This document shows positions 1-8,731 of a DNA stretch of 64,000 nt, piece after piece (position 1 is the first letter of the stretch; each line of letters starts with the position of its first letter). Source of the DNA: Nocardia vinacea (lineage in GTDB: Bacteria; Actinomycetota; Actinomycetes; Mycobacteriales; Mycobacteriaceae); contig NZ_CP109149.1 in assembly GCF_035920345.1 (NCBI RefSeq), positions 7,440,001-7,504,000 of the forward strand. The letters run 5' to 3'. The position numbers and the translations under genes were made by a program. The notes under the pieces are model-generated. The model was given only the letters and a program-made list of their open reading frames with translations, did no database searches and was not told the origin of the DNA.

Positions 1-502
1 GCAGCGTCTCCGAGGAGATCGAACCGAGCGTGGTCAGCACCCGCGGTGACAGTGCGAATGCGGCCGCCGCCACGATCCGCGATCCGCGTGAGCCGATGCC
101 GAGCGCTTCGCAGAGCCGCACGATGCCCCAGAATCCGGCGAGCAGCAGCAACGCCCACCAGATCCGCTGCGTCACCCAGGCAGGCAGACCGAGGACATGT
201 CCGGCCGAGAAGAACGCGCCGTGCGGGAAGAAATACCCGTAGGCCTGGTTCTGCACCTGCCCCATCGGAGCCTGACTACTCCACAGGTGGGCGGCGCGTT
301 CGAGGAAACCCAGCGGATTCTGCGTCAGGTCGTATTTGGTGTCGGCGACCGTCAGGCCGGGCGCCTGGAGAAAGGTGAGCAGGAACGCCGCGACCACGGT
401 CCCGACGAACCAGCCTCTGCCCAGCGGGGCGCTCGCCGCGCCGGAGGTACCGAGCGAGTCGGTTGGTGAAGCGGGAGGCGGTGTCGAATCTGCGGTGCTC
501 AC
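1..502 (-). CDS. aftD: AftD-type alpha-(1->3)-arabinofuranosyltransferase, N-terminal part
   Basis: Reverse-strand reading frame open from a GTG at 502 to the window edge, so the 3' end is missing. The visible ~167 residues start with a short Pro/Ser/Thr-rich tail, then a membrane segment (WFVGTVVAAFLLTFLQAPG), then DTKYDLTQNPLGFLERA, AYGYFFPHGAFF and AFALSPRVLTTLGSISSETL. These match from memory the start of mycobacterial AftD (Rv0236c), a large GT-C membrane enzyme that adds branching arabinose to arabinogalactan and lipoarabinomannan using decaprenyl-phosphoryl-arabinose. GGAGGG lies 4-5 bases before the GTG and fixes the start. The next genes also follow the Rv0236c neighbourhood, which supports the call. 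Only the N-terminus is visible, so catalytic and carbohydrate-binding parts cannot be judged. Confidence 0.85.
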   Translation of the reverse strand, partial: MSTADSTPPPASPTDSLGTSGAASAPLGRGWFVGTVVAAFLLTFLQAPGLTVADTKYDLTQNPLGFLERAAHLWSSQAPMGQVQNQAYGYFFPHGAFFSAGHVLGLPAWVTQRIWWALLLLAGFWGIVRLCEALGIGSRGSRIVAAAAFALSPRVLTTLGSISSETL

Positions 503-561
503 CGGCCCTCCGTGCTTATGCGGGCCGCCGCCTACGGGCCTGCCGCTCGCACCGCGTGGGA

Positions 562-729
562 TCAGCGGCTGCCGTACTCAACGTTGTTGAGTAGCGAGGA
601 GGTGGAGTCGGTGCGCTCGATATCGGGCCGCGTGTTCTGCTGCACTGCCATCGTGATGACGAACACCGCGATCACGCCCAACACGGCGCCGGCGACCGCA
701 CTCGCAACACCAGGGACAGCAAACTTCAT
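562..729 (-). CDS. DUF2613-type small membrane or secreted protein (Rv0236A-like)
   Basis: A 55-residue protein starting MKFAVPGVASAVAGAVLG, made of one hydrophobic N-terminal helix (about residues 4-28) followed by a polar tail (QQNTRPDIERTDSTSS). The start at 729 is chosen over an upstream in-frame ATG at 795 because GGAG sits 8 bases before it. A small DUF2613 protein lies directly upstream of aftD in mycobacteria, and this one has the same position and orientation, 59 bases before the aftD start. The helix is either an uncleaved anchor or a signal peptide; no lipobox cysteine is present. Function is unknown; co-transcription with aftD is inferred from spacing. Confidence 0.7.
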   Translation of the reverse strand: MKFAVPGVASAVAGAVLGVIAVFVITMAVQQNTRPDIERTDSTSSLLNNVEYGSR

Positions 730-843
730 CGCGGCACTCCAATACATCGATGCAGGCACATTCTGGGCCAACCTAGCAGGGCCGAGCACGATCACCTACG
801 TTCAGGCCACCGATAGCGGAACCGAATAGCGGGCGCGGGTCGC

Positions 844-1935
844 TCAGCTCGGGATGGCGCAGTGCAAACTGCCGAGCAATGTGCGCAGTTTGGCGGTGGT
901 CTCGTCCAGCTCGGCATGCGGATCCGAAGCGGCCACGATGCCGCCGCCGGCGAAGGCGCGGATCGAGCGCCCGTCGGCGGCGATTTCCGCACTGCGAATA
1001 GCGACCACCCATTCGCCGTCGCCGTACGCGTCGCACCAGCCGACCGCGCCGCCGTAGAAGCCGCGTTCCTCTTCTATATGCGCGATGGTGTCGAGGGCGA
1101 GATCGGTCGGCGTGCCACAGACCGCGGGGGTGGGATGCAGCCGGAGCGCCAAGTCGAGCGCGGTCGTCGCGGGATCGCGTAGGCGACCGGTGATCGGAGT
1201 GGCCAGATGCCAGACCTCGTGCGTATTGATCAGCTGCGGGCCGTCCGGAATGGTTAGTTCCGCGCACACCGGCGCGAGCACCTCCCGAATCCACTCGATG
1301 ACGAACGCATGCTCATCACGATTCTTGGTGCTGGCCAACAACTCTCGCGCCTGCGCGGCATCGGCATCCGGATCGGCGAGGCGCGGCAACGTCCCCGCGA
1401 GCGGATGCAGCGTGACGGTCGCGCCATGCCGTGCGACCAGTACCTCCGGGGTGGCGCCGACCAGCGTCGCACCCGGCCGGCCCGCGGCCGTCAGGTCGAC
1501 GGCGAAAACATTCGCATGCGGATGCCTGGTCAGCAGATGTCCCGCGACCAACTCCGGTTCCAGCGCGCTATCGGCTTCGGCCAGCACCGATCGAGCGGCC
1601 ACGACCTTGCGCAGCGGCTGCGCCGGATCGTTCAGCTGCTCGACCAATTTCGTCACCCGCGCGACATGCTCTGCCGGACTCGGTATTTCGGTGATGACCC
1701 GAACGGCGGGCAAGTCCGGCAGTGCCGCGGGCCGCCATGGCCCGACAGTGCGCTGTGCCTGCTCGGGCACGCAAAGCGCGGCCGAATTCCGGGGATCGAA
1801 CGGCAGGGCGCCGACGATCAGCTCGGCGGCCCCGTCCCGCAGCGCCGCCACCGCCCGTGCCGCTTCGTCGAAGGCGACCCGGGTCCCCGACGCGCGGATC
1901 ACCCCACCGGGCTGAGCGAGCAAGAAACCGTTCAT
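844..1935 (-). CDS. isochorismate synthase (MenF/EntC/DhbC family)
   Basis: This 363-residue chorismate-binding enzyme converts chorismate to isochorismate, the entry step to menaquinone or to salicylate/2,3-dihydroxybenzoate siderophores. Conserved blocks are visible in order: VVAARSV, the PLAGT segment, KNRDEHAFVIEWIREVL, LHPTPAVCGTP, ERGFYGGAVGW and the C-terminal RAFAGGGIVAASDPHAELDE segment, which carries the Mg-binding and chorismate-binding residues of this fold. GAGGGATC lies just before the ATG at 1935. It lies about 110 bases from the DUF2613 start and may be read with it. No salicylate synthase, dihydroxybenzoate genes or other men genes are nearby, so menaquinone supply is the safer guess. 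Confidence 0.88.
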   Translation of the reverse strand: MNGFLLAQPGGVIRASGTRVAFDEAARAVAALRDGAAELIVGALPFDPRNSAALCVPEQAQRTVGPWRPAALPDLPAVRVITEIPSPAEHVARVTKLVEQLNDPAQPLRKVVAARSVLAEADSALEPELVAGHLLTRHPHANVFAVDLTAAGRPGATLVGATPEVLVARHGATVTLHPLAGTLPRLADPDADAAQARELLASTKNRDEHAFVIEWIREVLAPVCAELTIPDGPQLINTHEVWHLATPITGRLRDPATTALDLALRLHPTPAVCGTPTDLALDTIAHIEEERGFYGGAVGWCDAYGDGEWVVAIRSAEIAADGRSIRAFAGGGIVAASDPHAELDETTAKLRTLLGSLHCAIPS

Positions 1936-1992
1936 GATCCCTCGACCCTAACCCCGCAAACCCGGGGCAGAGCCACCCGAGCGACCCAAATC

Positions 1993-2472
1993 TCAGCGAC
2001 TCGGTTCCTTACCCGGCGGCACCATGAGCACCGGACGGTGGCAATGCTTGAGTACGGCGTCGGCGACGCTGCTGTGCATCAGCGCTCGAATACCGGTGGC
2101 GCCGCGCGTTCCTGCCACGATGATGTCGACGTCCAGGTCGTCGGCGGTTTCGACGATGGCGTTCCAGATCGTCGACGTGCACTCCGCGGTACGTGCCTCG
2201 GCGTTGAGACCGGCGAGTTTGGCCAGGCGGACGCCCTCGATATTGATATTGCGGGCGTCGACATAGGCGACGTCCTCGATCTCCTCGTCGGGCACCCATT
2301 CCGGCTGCATCACACCGGAAAGTCCGGACAGCCGAGCGGCCTGGCGCACCATCGGTTCCCAGGCGGTGAGCACCACCGCTCGGTTCGCCGCGAGGAACCG
2401 GCCGGCGTATTCGATGGCCCGCTTGGCATTTTCGGAACCGTCATAGGCAATGAGCATGAGATCGCACGGCAC
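1993..2472 (-). CDS. universal stress protein (UspA domain)
   Basis: A single Usp domain of 159 residues. It opens with LMLIAYDGSENAKRAIEYAG and ends with the ATP-binding signature GTRGATGIRALMHSSVADAV followed by HCHRPVLMVP, the G-2X-G-9X-G(S/T) pattern of nucleotide-binding UspA proteins. The start is a GTG at 2472, placed 6 bases after GGAGG; an internal ATG five codons later is a weaker alternative. Proteins of this type bind ATP in the cytosol and are usually induced by hypoxia or stationary phase, but nothing in the sequence shows its regulation. It stands alone between isochorismate synthase and a divergent ADP-ribosylglycohydrolase. Confidence 0.88.
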   Translation of the reverse strand: MPCDLMLIAYDGSENAKRAIEYAGRFLAANRAVVLTAWEPMVRQAARLSGLSGVMQPEWVPDEEIEDVAYVDARNINIEGVRLAKLAGLNAEARTAECTSTIWNAIVETADDLDVDIIVAGTRGATGIRALMHSSVADAVLKHCHRPVLMVPPGKEPSR

Positions 2473-2620
2473 GATGACCTCCAGGTAGGAGTCATTTGGC
2501 TACGCCACAACATTACTCCGGACAACCCCGTCACGAGGTATTGCCGCGCGCGGATAATCTGCTGCGGGAACGGATTGAACGGCGGAAAAACCGACTGGGC
2601 GACACGGACCAGGAGCGGAT

Positions 2621-3949
2621 ATGCCCGATGCGAACGAACTGGTGTTCTTCGGCAGGCACGAGATCGACCCGCGGACGCTGCTGTTCTATGAATGGCGGCA
2701 GCGGCTCGAATCGGGCTATCCGGTGGCCGACTTCGAGTCCAGGGTGCGCGCACTCGTCGCCGCCGATCACGTCGAACCGGCCGAATACTGGGCGGTTTTC
2801 GATCGACTGGAAAGCGTCGAACGCGATCCCGACTGGGGTTATGACGAATCCGAAACCGCGGCACCGCAGTCGGTAATCCGGCCGGTCGCGCCGATATCCG
2901 AACTGTTCGAGCGGATCCACGGCGGATGGCTCGGGCGCTGCGTCGGCTGCACGCTCGGTAAACCCCTGGAAAACGGATTCGTATGGACGCCCGCGCGAAT
3001 CCGCGCCTATCTCGAGCGGGCCGACGCCTATCCGCTGACCGACTATGTGCCCGCATTATTGCCACCGTCGCCGGAATATCCGTTGAATCCGACCTGGCCG
3101 GTATCGGCGAAGGGCCGCATCGACGGTGCACCGCGCGATGACGATGTCGATTACACCGTGCTGGGTTTGCACCTACTGGAAACGTGCGGAACGAATTTCA
3201 CACAATCCGATGTCGCGGATGCCTGGTTGGCACATCTGCCATTTCTGCAGACCTACACCGCGGAGCGGGTCGCTTACCGCAATCTGATCGCGGGTCGGAA
3301 ACCGCCGGAGGTAGCCAGGTATCGAAATCCATACCGCGAGTGGATAGGTGCGATGATCCGCGCGGATATCTACGGTTACGTCAACCCGGGTAATCCGGTG
3401 CGCGCCGCCGAGCTCGCCGCCCGCGATGCCGGGCTTTCACATACCGGCAACGGCGTGTACGCGGCGATGTGGGCTGGCGCATTGGTAGCGGCGGCTTTCA
3501 CCGCCGAAGGCATACCGGATGCGCTTTCCGTTGCCCAGCAATGCATTCCGGAACGTTCGAGGTTGCACATCGCGGTCGCCGAAGTGATCGCGGACCATGA
3601 CGGCGGCATGTCATGGGAGCAGGCTCTGGAAGCCATTCACCGCCGCCACGACCATTACAACTGGGTGCACGCCATTCCGAACGCCTGCCTCGTCACCGCC
3701 GGTTTACTCTGGGGCGCAGGCGATTTCACCCGCACCATCGCGCTGACCGTGCAGGGCGGTTGCGATACCGACTCCAATGGCGCGACGGCGGGTTCGGTCG
3801 CTGGTATCCGCGCTGGTGACCGCGGAATCCCGACCCACTGGACCGATCCGTTCCACGACCGACTGCACAGCGCGGTCTTCGGTCACGACGGCAGCCGAAT
3901 CTCCGACCTGGCCCGCCGGACGCTGCGACTGGCCGCTAGCCATACCTGA
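2621..3949 (+). CDS. ADP-ribosylglycohydrolase family protein
   Basis: A 442-residue protein of the all-helical, Mg-dependent ADP-ribosylglycohydrolase (ARH/DraG) fold. Seen: an N-terminal extension of about 95 residues, then ERIHGGWLGRCVGCTLGKPLENG (first helix and phosphate loop), an acidic DDDVDYT metal-binding block, and near the C-terminus QGGCDTDSNGATAGSVAG, the second metal-binding signature. Family members remove ADP-ribose from proteins or small molecules. The CAGGAGCGG ribosome site at 2610-2618 fixes the ATG at 2621. No ADP-ribosyltransferase partner gene is in the window, so the substrate is unknown. The gene appears inserted relative to the M. tuberculosis order of this region. 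Confidence 0.85.
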   Translation: MPDANELVFFGRHEIDPRTLLFYEWRQRLESGYPVADFESRVRALVAADHVEPAEYWAVFDRLESVERDPDWGYDESETAAPQSVIRPVAPISELFERIHGGWLGRCVGCTLGKPLENGFVWTPARIRAYLERADAYPLTDYVPALLPPSPEYPLNPTWPVSAKGRIDGAPRDDDVDYTVLGLHLLETCGTNFTQSDVADAWLAHLPFLQTYTAERVAYRNLIAGRKPPEVARYRNPYREWIGAMIRADIYGYVNPGNPVRAAELAARDAGLSHTGNGVYAAMWAGALVAAAFTAEGIPDALSVAQQCIPERSRLHIAVAEVIADHDGGMSWEQALEAIHRRHDHYNWVHAIPNACLVTAGLLWGAGDFTRTIALTVQGGCDTDSNGATAGSVAGIRAGDRGIPTHWTDPFHDRLHSAVFGHDGSRISDLARRTLRLAASHT

Positions 3950-3988
3950 GTCGGACCGCCCGGAGCGTGCCGATTACCGTGGACTCTT

Positions 3989-5149
3989 ATGCGGAAGACG
4001 CCTCTCGTCCTGCTCGCAATCCTCGCCGCCGTCGCGACGGCGTGCTCGAACGGCGACTCCAGCCCCGCGCCGTCGAAATCCGCGATTCCCGCCGCGACGG
4101 CCGGTTCCGCGGCTCCCGCCACCACCACCGCCAAAGGTGACTGCGGTGCCGACTACCTCGCGAAACTCACCCTGCGCGAGAAACTGGGGCAACTGCTGAC
4201 GGTCGGTGTCACCGGTGCCGACGACGCCACGAATGTGGTGCGCAATTCACAGGTCGGCGGCATTTTCGTCGGTGGCTGGACCGATAAGTCGCTGCTTGCC
4301 GACGGCCTGATCAAACAGGTCAAGGCCGCCGCCAAAGTGCCGCTGCTGGTGACCATCGATGAGGAGGGCGGCCGGGTCTCCCGGGTCAAGGATCTGATCG
4401 GTCCGGCCCCGTCGGCCCGGGTGACCGCCCAGACCATGACCGCGGAGCAGTTCCACGACGCCACCGTGACCCGCGGCCGCGCATTGAAGGATCTGGGCGT
4501 CACGGTGGACTTCGCCCCGGACGTCGATGTGAGCAGTCAGCCAGACGACTCCGTCATCGGTGACCGGTCCTTCTCCGACGATCCCGCGGTGGTCACCGAA
4601 TACGCCGACGCCTATATCCGTGCCATGAACGAGGTCGGCGTCGGCACGGTAATGAAGCACTTCCCCGGCCACGGCTCCGGATCGGGCGATTCGCACACCG
4701 GCGCCGTCCGTACTCCGCCGTTGACGCAGCTGCAGAGTGTCGACCTCGTGCCGTTCCGCAATCTGGTCGACTCCGGCGCCGCTGCCATGGTCGGCCACCT
4801 CGACGTACCCGGCCTGACCACCCCCGATGTCCCTGCCAGCATCAGCCCGCAGGCCATGGCGCTGCTGCGCGATGGCACCGGCTACGGCGCGGCCCCGTTC
4901 CAGGGTCCGATCTTTACCGACGACCTCGGCGGCATGGCCGCCATCACCAGCCGGATGAGCATCGAGGACGCGGTCGAGGCGGCGCTCATCGCCGGTGCCG
5001 ACAATGCCTTGTGGATCACCACCGATGCGGTGCCGCAGGTGCTGGATCGCCTCGAGCAGGCGGTATCGAGTGGACGCCTGTCCGCCGACCGGGTCGACGC
5101 GTCGGTGCTGCGGATGGCTCGGTACAAGGGTGCGCTGCAGCCTTGCTGA
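3989..5149 (+). CDS. lpqI: LpqI/NagZ-like lipoprotein, glycoside hydrolase family 3
   Basis: A 386-residue lipoprotein: signal peptide with lipobox VATAC (Cys at about residue 19), a Ser/Ala/Thr-rich linker, then a GH3 N-terminal barrel. The diagnostic NagZ segment KHFPGHGSGSGDSHTG is present; its His/Asp pair is the acid-base dyad of beta-N-acetylglucosaminidases. VTIDEEGGRVSR and DDLGGMAAI, with the nucleophile Asp, are also visible. NagZ/LpqI proteins release GlcNAc from muropeptides in cell-wall recycling. It precedes the tetR gene exactly as Rv0237 precedes Rv0238. The protein should be anchored on the outer face of the cytoplasmic membrane. No second GH3 domain is present, as expected for NagZ. 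Confidence 0.9.
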   Translation: MRKTPLVLLAILAAVATACSNGDSSPAPSKSAIPAATAGSAAPATTTAKGDCGADYLAKLTLREKLGQLLTVGVTGADDATNVVRNSQVGGIFVGGWTDKSLLADGLIKQVKAAAKVPLLVTIDEEGGRVSRVKDLIGPAPSARVTAQTMTAEQFHDATVTRGRALKDLGVTVDFAPDVDVSSQPDDSVIGDRSFSDDPAVVTEYADAYIRAMNEVGVGTVMKHFPGHGSGSGDSHTGAVRTPPLTQLQSVDLVPFRNLVDSGAAAMVGHLDVPGLTTPDVPASISPQAMALLRDGTGYGAAPFQGPIFTDDLGGMAAITSRMSIEDAVEAALIAGADNALWITTDAVPQVLDRLEQAVSSGRLSADRVDASVLRMARYKGALQPC

Positions 5150-5324
5150 CGTTCGGCCTTTCCAGCGGCCCCGCAAGCAGTCGCTAGCGGCCGTCGTATG
5201 TTGTACAGCCGCCTTGTCGCCGTACACCCGTAGTATTCCTCTGCTGGACAGCTGAACAGCTGCGCCCGCGAATCCAAGGACATCGCGGTCCGAAGGATGG
5301 GAGCCGAGTGCCGATAGTTCGCCG

Positions 5325-5373
5325 AACTTACGAACGCGCAATCCGACCCGCCGAACTTACCTTGGAGTAATAT
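5325..5373. promoter_or_regulatory. probable TetR operator in front of the tetR gene
   Basis: At 5354-5373 an imperfect dyad AACTTACCTTGGAGTAATAT matches 14 of 20 positions of the perfect palindrome in the fabG4-fadA2 promoter (10202-10223). A further copy of the half-site AACTTAC lies at 5325-5331. The dyad ends about 28 bases before the tetR start, a typical position for autorepression. The matching was done by eye. Confidence 0.5.
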
Positions 5374-5398
5374 AAGAGTTTCACCATGTGGTAGGAGA

Positions 5399-6001
5399 GT
5401 GATGGCGGGCGGAACGAAGCGACTTCCTCGGGCGGTTCGTGAGCAGCAGATGCTCGACGCCGCGGTCGAGGTGTTCTCGCGTAAAGGGTTCCACGACACC
5501 TCGATGGACGCGATCGCCGCCGAGGCGAAAATCTCCAAGCCGATGCTGTACCTCTACTACGGCTCCAAGGATGAATTGTTCCGCGCCTGCATCCAGCGCG
5601 AGGGACTGCGCTTCATCGAATCGGTGGCGCCCGCAGGCAATCCGCAACTGTCCCCGCACGAACAGGTCCGCACGGCGCTCGAGGGTTTCCTCGGATTCGT
5701 CGACCGCAACCGCAACTCCTGGCAGGTGCTCTACCGCCAGGCGATCGGCCAGCAAGCCTTCGCCTCGGAAATCGAAAACGCCCGCGAACGCGTCATCGAA
5801 CTGACCGCCAAACTGCTCGAATCCAGTGCCAAGCACGCTGAACCCGGCACCAATTTCGATGTTGTCGCGGTGGCCGTCATCGGCGCCGGCGAGGCCATCG
5901 CCGACCGCGTAGCCAGCGGCCGCATCGAAGTCTCCGAGGCGGTCGACCTCCTGGACGATCTCGCCTGGCGCGGTCTCGCGGGGCGCAAGAAGGCGGAGTA
6001 G
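5399..6001 (+). CDS. TetR/AcrR-family regulator (Rv0238-like)
   Basis: A 200-residue regulator. The N-terminal helix-turn-helix is clear: REQQMLDAAVEVFSRKGFHDTSMDAIAAEAKISKPMLYLYYGSKDELF (residues about 13-60) has the TetR pattern, followed by a helical ligand domain. GTG (5399) and ATG (5402) are consecutive codons; TAGGAGAG at 5392-5398 is best placed for the ATG. The position after lpqI matches Rv0238. The half-site AACTTAC upstream recurs in the fabG4-fadA2 promoter and, less well, before fadE5. I therefore infer that it controls itself and the neighbouring acyl-CoA genes, with an acyl-CoA or fatty acid as likely ligand. The ligand is a guess. Confidence 0.9.
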   Translation: MMAGGTKRLPRAVREQQMLDAAVEVFSRKGFHDTSMDAIAAEAKISKPMLYLYYGSKDELFRACIQREGLRFIESVAPAGNPQLSPHEQVRTALEGFLGFVDRNRNSWQVLYRQAIGQQAFASEIENARERVIELTAKLLESSAKHAEPGTNFDVVAVAVIGAGEAIADRVASGRIEVSEAVDLLDDLAWRGLAGRKKAE

Positions 6002-6325
6002 CTCCCCGGCCCGGTCTGCACCCAGGCCCCCAGTGCGCGCAATGTTTGTCCCAGCTGCAAACCCCGTATAGCGGTGTTCGGTAGAGACATAGGGCGGGGC
6101 ACGTGCCTGAGTAGTCCTGTGGGTTCGGCTGTTCTGGCGCCATTGTCGAAGCAGCGCACCCCTATTCGCGGCTCCAGGCCGCGTATAGGGGGTGTGGGGT
6201 TCACGCACAGGGTTTGTGCCGCACGCGGGGGCGGTGGCTCGGCTTGCGGCGGCGTTAACGGACTGCCAGAGTGCGGGAGATCAAGAGAGTGGACCGGCAC
6301 AAAGTGGTCGGGGAACGGGGCGGAA

Positions 6326-7606
6326 TTGTTCGGGATGTTGCGGCCGTGTTCGCATGGGGCCGAGAAGTACGGGATCGATGCGAGCACGTGGCGCACACAT
6401 ATGTGTGGGCTGTGTTTGGGGCTGCGGGATGGGCACGGGCAGTTGGCGCGGGCGGCGACCAATACCGATGCGATCGTCTTGAGCGTGCTGACCGAGGCGC
6501 AGATGTCCGGCTCGATCGGGCGGACCAAGGCGGGGCCGTGCGCGCTGCGGGGGATGCGTCGCGCCGAGGTCGCGAGTGCGGATTCACCGGGCGTACTGCT
6601 GGCTGCCACCGCATCACTGTTGCTGGGATCGGCCAAGATTCGCGATCACGTCGACGATGGTGACGGTTCCGTCCTCACCCGGCATCCGATGACGAAGGTA
6701 TCGAGCCGCTGGGCAGACCGCGCGCGATCGCAGGCATCCCTGATCGGCCTCGATGTGGAACCGCTTGTCGCCGCGATCAATTCGCAATCGCACTTGGAAG
6801 CTCTCGCCACGGTAGGCGCCGAATGCCCAGGTGTGGGCGACTCGAACCGCGCTCGATCGGCCGACGCCCCAGCGTTGCTCGACGGTGCGCGCGACACGTC
6901 GGAGAATTCGTCTCGCACAATCTCTCTCGATGATCTGACCGTACCGACGCAGATTTGCGCGGCGGAATTCTTCGCTCATACCGCGGTTTTGGCCGACCGC
7001 CCGGACAACGTCGCCGCTTTACGCGAGGCGGGCAGGCATTTCGGGCGCATCGCGCACCTCGCCGATGCCGTCGCGGACTTCGAGGACGACCGGACCCGCG
7101 GCCGCTTCAACCCGCTCGCGGCCACCGGAACGACCATGCCCGAGGCATACGACATACTGCGGCAATCGGATTCGCACCTGCGTCAGGCGGTCGCGGAGGC
7201 GAAACTGGACCAGGTCCCCACCATCCGCTGGATGCTGCTCGACCCATTACGCGGACTCGTGCGCAATATCGGCCGCGGCGTCGGTGCAACCGCCCACGCC
7301 TGCAACATATCCCGGGATACCGCGACAACGCAGCCACTGCCGCTGGGCGGCGCGACGATGCAGCACCCCCTGCCGCCGGATATCGATTTCCGGAGACCGC
7401 CACGCCGCCCCGGAATCGGCGAGGCGCTCGCCATCGTCTTCGGCGTCTACTGCACCGGCTACGCCTGCTGTGCCGACCACACCAATCCGTGCAACGGTGA
7501 GCGCAAGGACGCCTGGATCAAGAACTGCGACTGCGGCGATTGCTGTGATTGCGGCGACTGCGACTGTGACGGCTGCTGCTGCGACGGTTGCGGCTGCGAC
7601 TGCTGA
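6326..7606 (+). CDS. DUF5685 family protein with cysteine-rich tail
   Basis: The conserved start of this family is FGMLRPCSHG...HMCGLCLGLRDGHGQLAR, so I place the start at the TTG at 6326 (after a GGGGCGG stretch). The longer open frame upstream has no family similarity I recognise. The body of about 390 residues is helical with scattered His/Cys; a C-terminal CTGYACCADHTNPCNGERKDAW is followed by a tail of alternating Cys with Asp and Gly (about 15 Cys in the last 30 residues, about 7519-7603). Family function is not known to me; some members are annotated 'regulator' without evidence. Cysteine spacing suggests metal binding or disulfides. It sits downstream of tetR on the same strand but 320 bases away, so it probably has its own promoter. 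Confidence 0.65.
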   Translation: MFGMLRPCSHGAEKYGIDASTWRTHMCGLCLGLRDGHGQLARAATNTDAIVLSVLTEAQMSGSIGRTKAGPCALRGMRRAEVASADSPGVLLAATASLLLGSAKIRDHVDDGDGSVLTRHPMTKVSSRWADRARSQASLIGLDVEPLVAAINSQSHLEALATVGAECPGVGDSNRARSADAPALLDGARDTSENSSRTISLDDLTVPTQICAAEFFAHTAVLADRPDNVAALREAGRHFGRIAHLADAVADFEDDRTRGRFNPLAATGTTMPEAYDILRQSDSHLRQAVAEAKLDQVPTIRWMLLDPLRGLVRNIGRGVGATAHACNISRDTATTQPLPLGGATMQHPLPPDIDFRRPPRRPGIGEALAIVFGVYCTGYACCADHTNPCNGERKDAWIKNCDCGDCCDCGDCDCDGCCCDGCGCDC

Positions 7607-7645
7607 CCCCGCCGTCGGCGAGCCTTGCCATTGCGGCACCTGTTT

Positions 7646-7805
7646 GTCGTGGCGCGCACTGATTCGCCGGGCGATTCGTGTCCCGTGAAGCGAATTCATG
7701 CGCGGCATGACCCCGCACCGATCGGTTTTTCGGTGGCGCGCATATGTCGCGGCGTGCACTGATTTGCCCGCCGTTTCCATGCGCGAGAGGCGAACTCCTG
7801 CACGG
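7646..7805. repeat. two imperfect ~60-bp direct repeats
   Basis: Segments starting GTCGTGGCGCGCACTGATTC (7646) and GTCGCGGCGTGCACTGATTT (7746) run parallel for about 60 bases, exactly 100 bases apart, with roughly 70% identity. They fill most of the 255-base space between the DUF5685 gene and htdX, in which I see no gene. Confidence 0.5.
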
Positions 7806-7815
7806 CAGCCTGAAA

Positions 7816-7857
7816 ACGTCGAAGCCGCACTCCGAACCAGGAGTGCGGCTTCGACGT
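7816..7857 (-). terminator. intrinsic terminator of htdX-fabG4
   Basis: Perfect 18-bp stem (ACGTCGAAGCCGCACTCC and its complement) with a 6-base loop. On the minus strand it is followed by TTTTC and lies 4 bases after the htdX stop codon. Confidence 0.85.
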
Positions 7858-7861
7858 CGGG

Positions 7862-8731
7862 TCAGCGTAGGGTGGCCGTCAGATGCGGATACCCCTTCTT
7901 CGGGTTCAGCAATGCCAGGTCCCAACCGCCGTCGACCTGATCGGCGTACACATTCACCGTGGACGGCAGCAGAATCGGCTTACCGAATTTGACCGCGTAG
8001 CTGGCCTTTTCGGGAATCCGCCCCTCCACATTCGAGAGGATGTTCGCGGCCGACCACATGCCGTGCGCGATCGCCTTCGGGAAGCCGAATGCCTTGGCGC
8101 CCAATGCCGAAGTGTGGATCGGGTTGTGGTCACCGGAGGCGGCCGCGTAGCGGGTGATCGTCTTCTGATCCACCCGAAGGGTGCGCATCGGCGGCGGCGG
8201 AACCTCTTCCGGCTTCGGCTCACCCTTCGGTTCGCCCGAGAGCGAGGTGCGCTGCTGGTGCAGGAAGGTAGTGACCTGACGCCACACCAGCTCCCTGCCG
8301 ACATTCACCTCGGTGATCGCATCTACCAGCAGGCCCTTCGGGTGCTCGCGCAGATTCTCGATGTGCGTGGTGAAGTCCAGCGGCTCGCTGACCGAGATCT
8401 CGCGACCGCGCTCGATCAGATTCTGCGCGTGTACCGCACCCACCGCGACGAACGGAAAGTCCCGTGCCACAACGAGTTGCATCGCCAGCGGGAAGCTGAG
8501 GATGAACGGGTAGGTCAGCGGCAGCGAGTCGCCGAACCGCAGTCCGGTCGCCCGGCAGTACGCGGCCAGGTGATCCGGATCCACACGCAGGCCCTCCAGC
8601 CGGACGACACGGTCGGGCAGCGTCGATTTGCGCCCCGAGACCAGCGGCACCGGCACCGCACCGAGCGCGGCCTTGACGAAAAGGCCGCTGTTCTTGGGAG
8701 GTTCGGTGAGCGTGATCGTCTCGGTCATCAT
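7862..8731 (-). CDS. htdX: HtdX-like (R)-3-hydroxyacyl dehydratase, MaoC/hotdog fold
   Basis: A 289-residue double-hotdog protein. The C-terminal half carries the (R)-specific hydratase motif in [20 protein letters not shown], whose Asp and His are the catalytic pair, then [16 protein letters not shown]. The N-terminal half is a non-catalytic hotdog, as usual for the two-domain eukaryote-like MaoC enzymes. In M. tuberculosis HtdX (Rv0241c) is encoded next to FabG4 (Rv0242c) and both act on long-chain acyl-CoA or ACP substrates; the same pair is here. Its first ATG overlaps the fabG4 stop (ATGATGA), so the two are translationally coupled. A second in-frame ATG follows directly. A strong terminator closes the operon. 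Confidence 0.92.
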   Translation of the reverse strand: MMTETITLTEPPKNSGLFVKAALGAVPVPLVSGRKSTLPDRVVRLEGLRVDPDHLAAYCRATGLRFGDSLPLTYPFILSFPLAMQLVVARDFPFVAVGAVHAQNLIERGREISVSEPLDFTTHIENLREHPKGLLVDAITEVNVGRELVWRQVTTFLHQQRTSLSGEPKGEPKPEEVPPPPMRTLRVDQKTITRYAAASGDHNPIHTSALGAKAFGFPKAIAHGMWSAANILSNVEGRIPEKASYAVKFGKPILLPSTVNVYADQVDGGWDLALLNPKKGYPHLTATLR

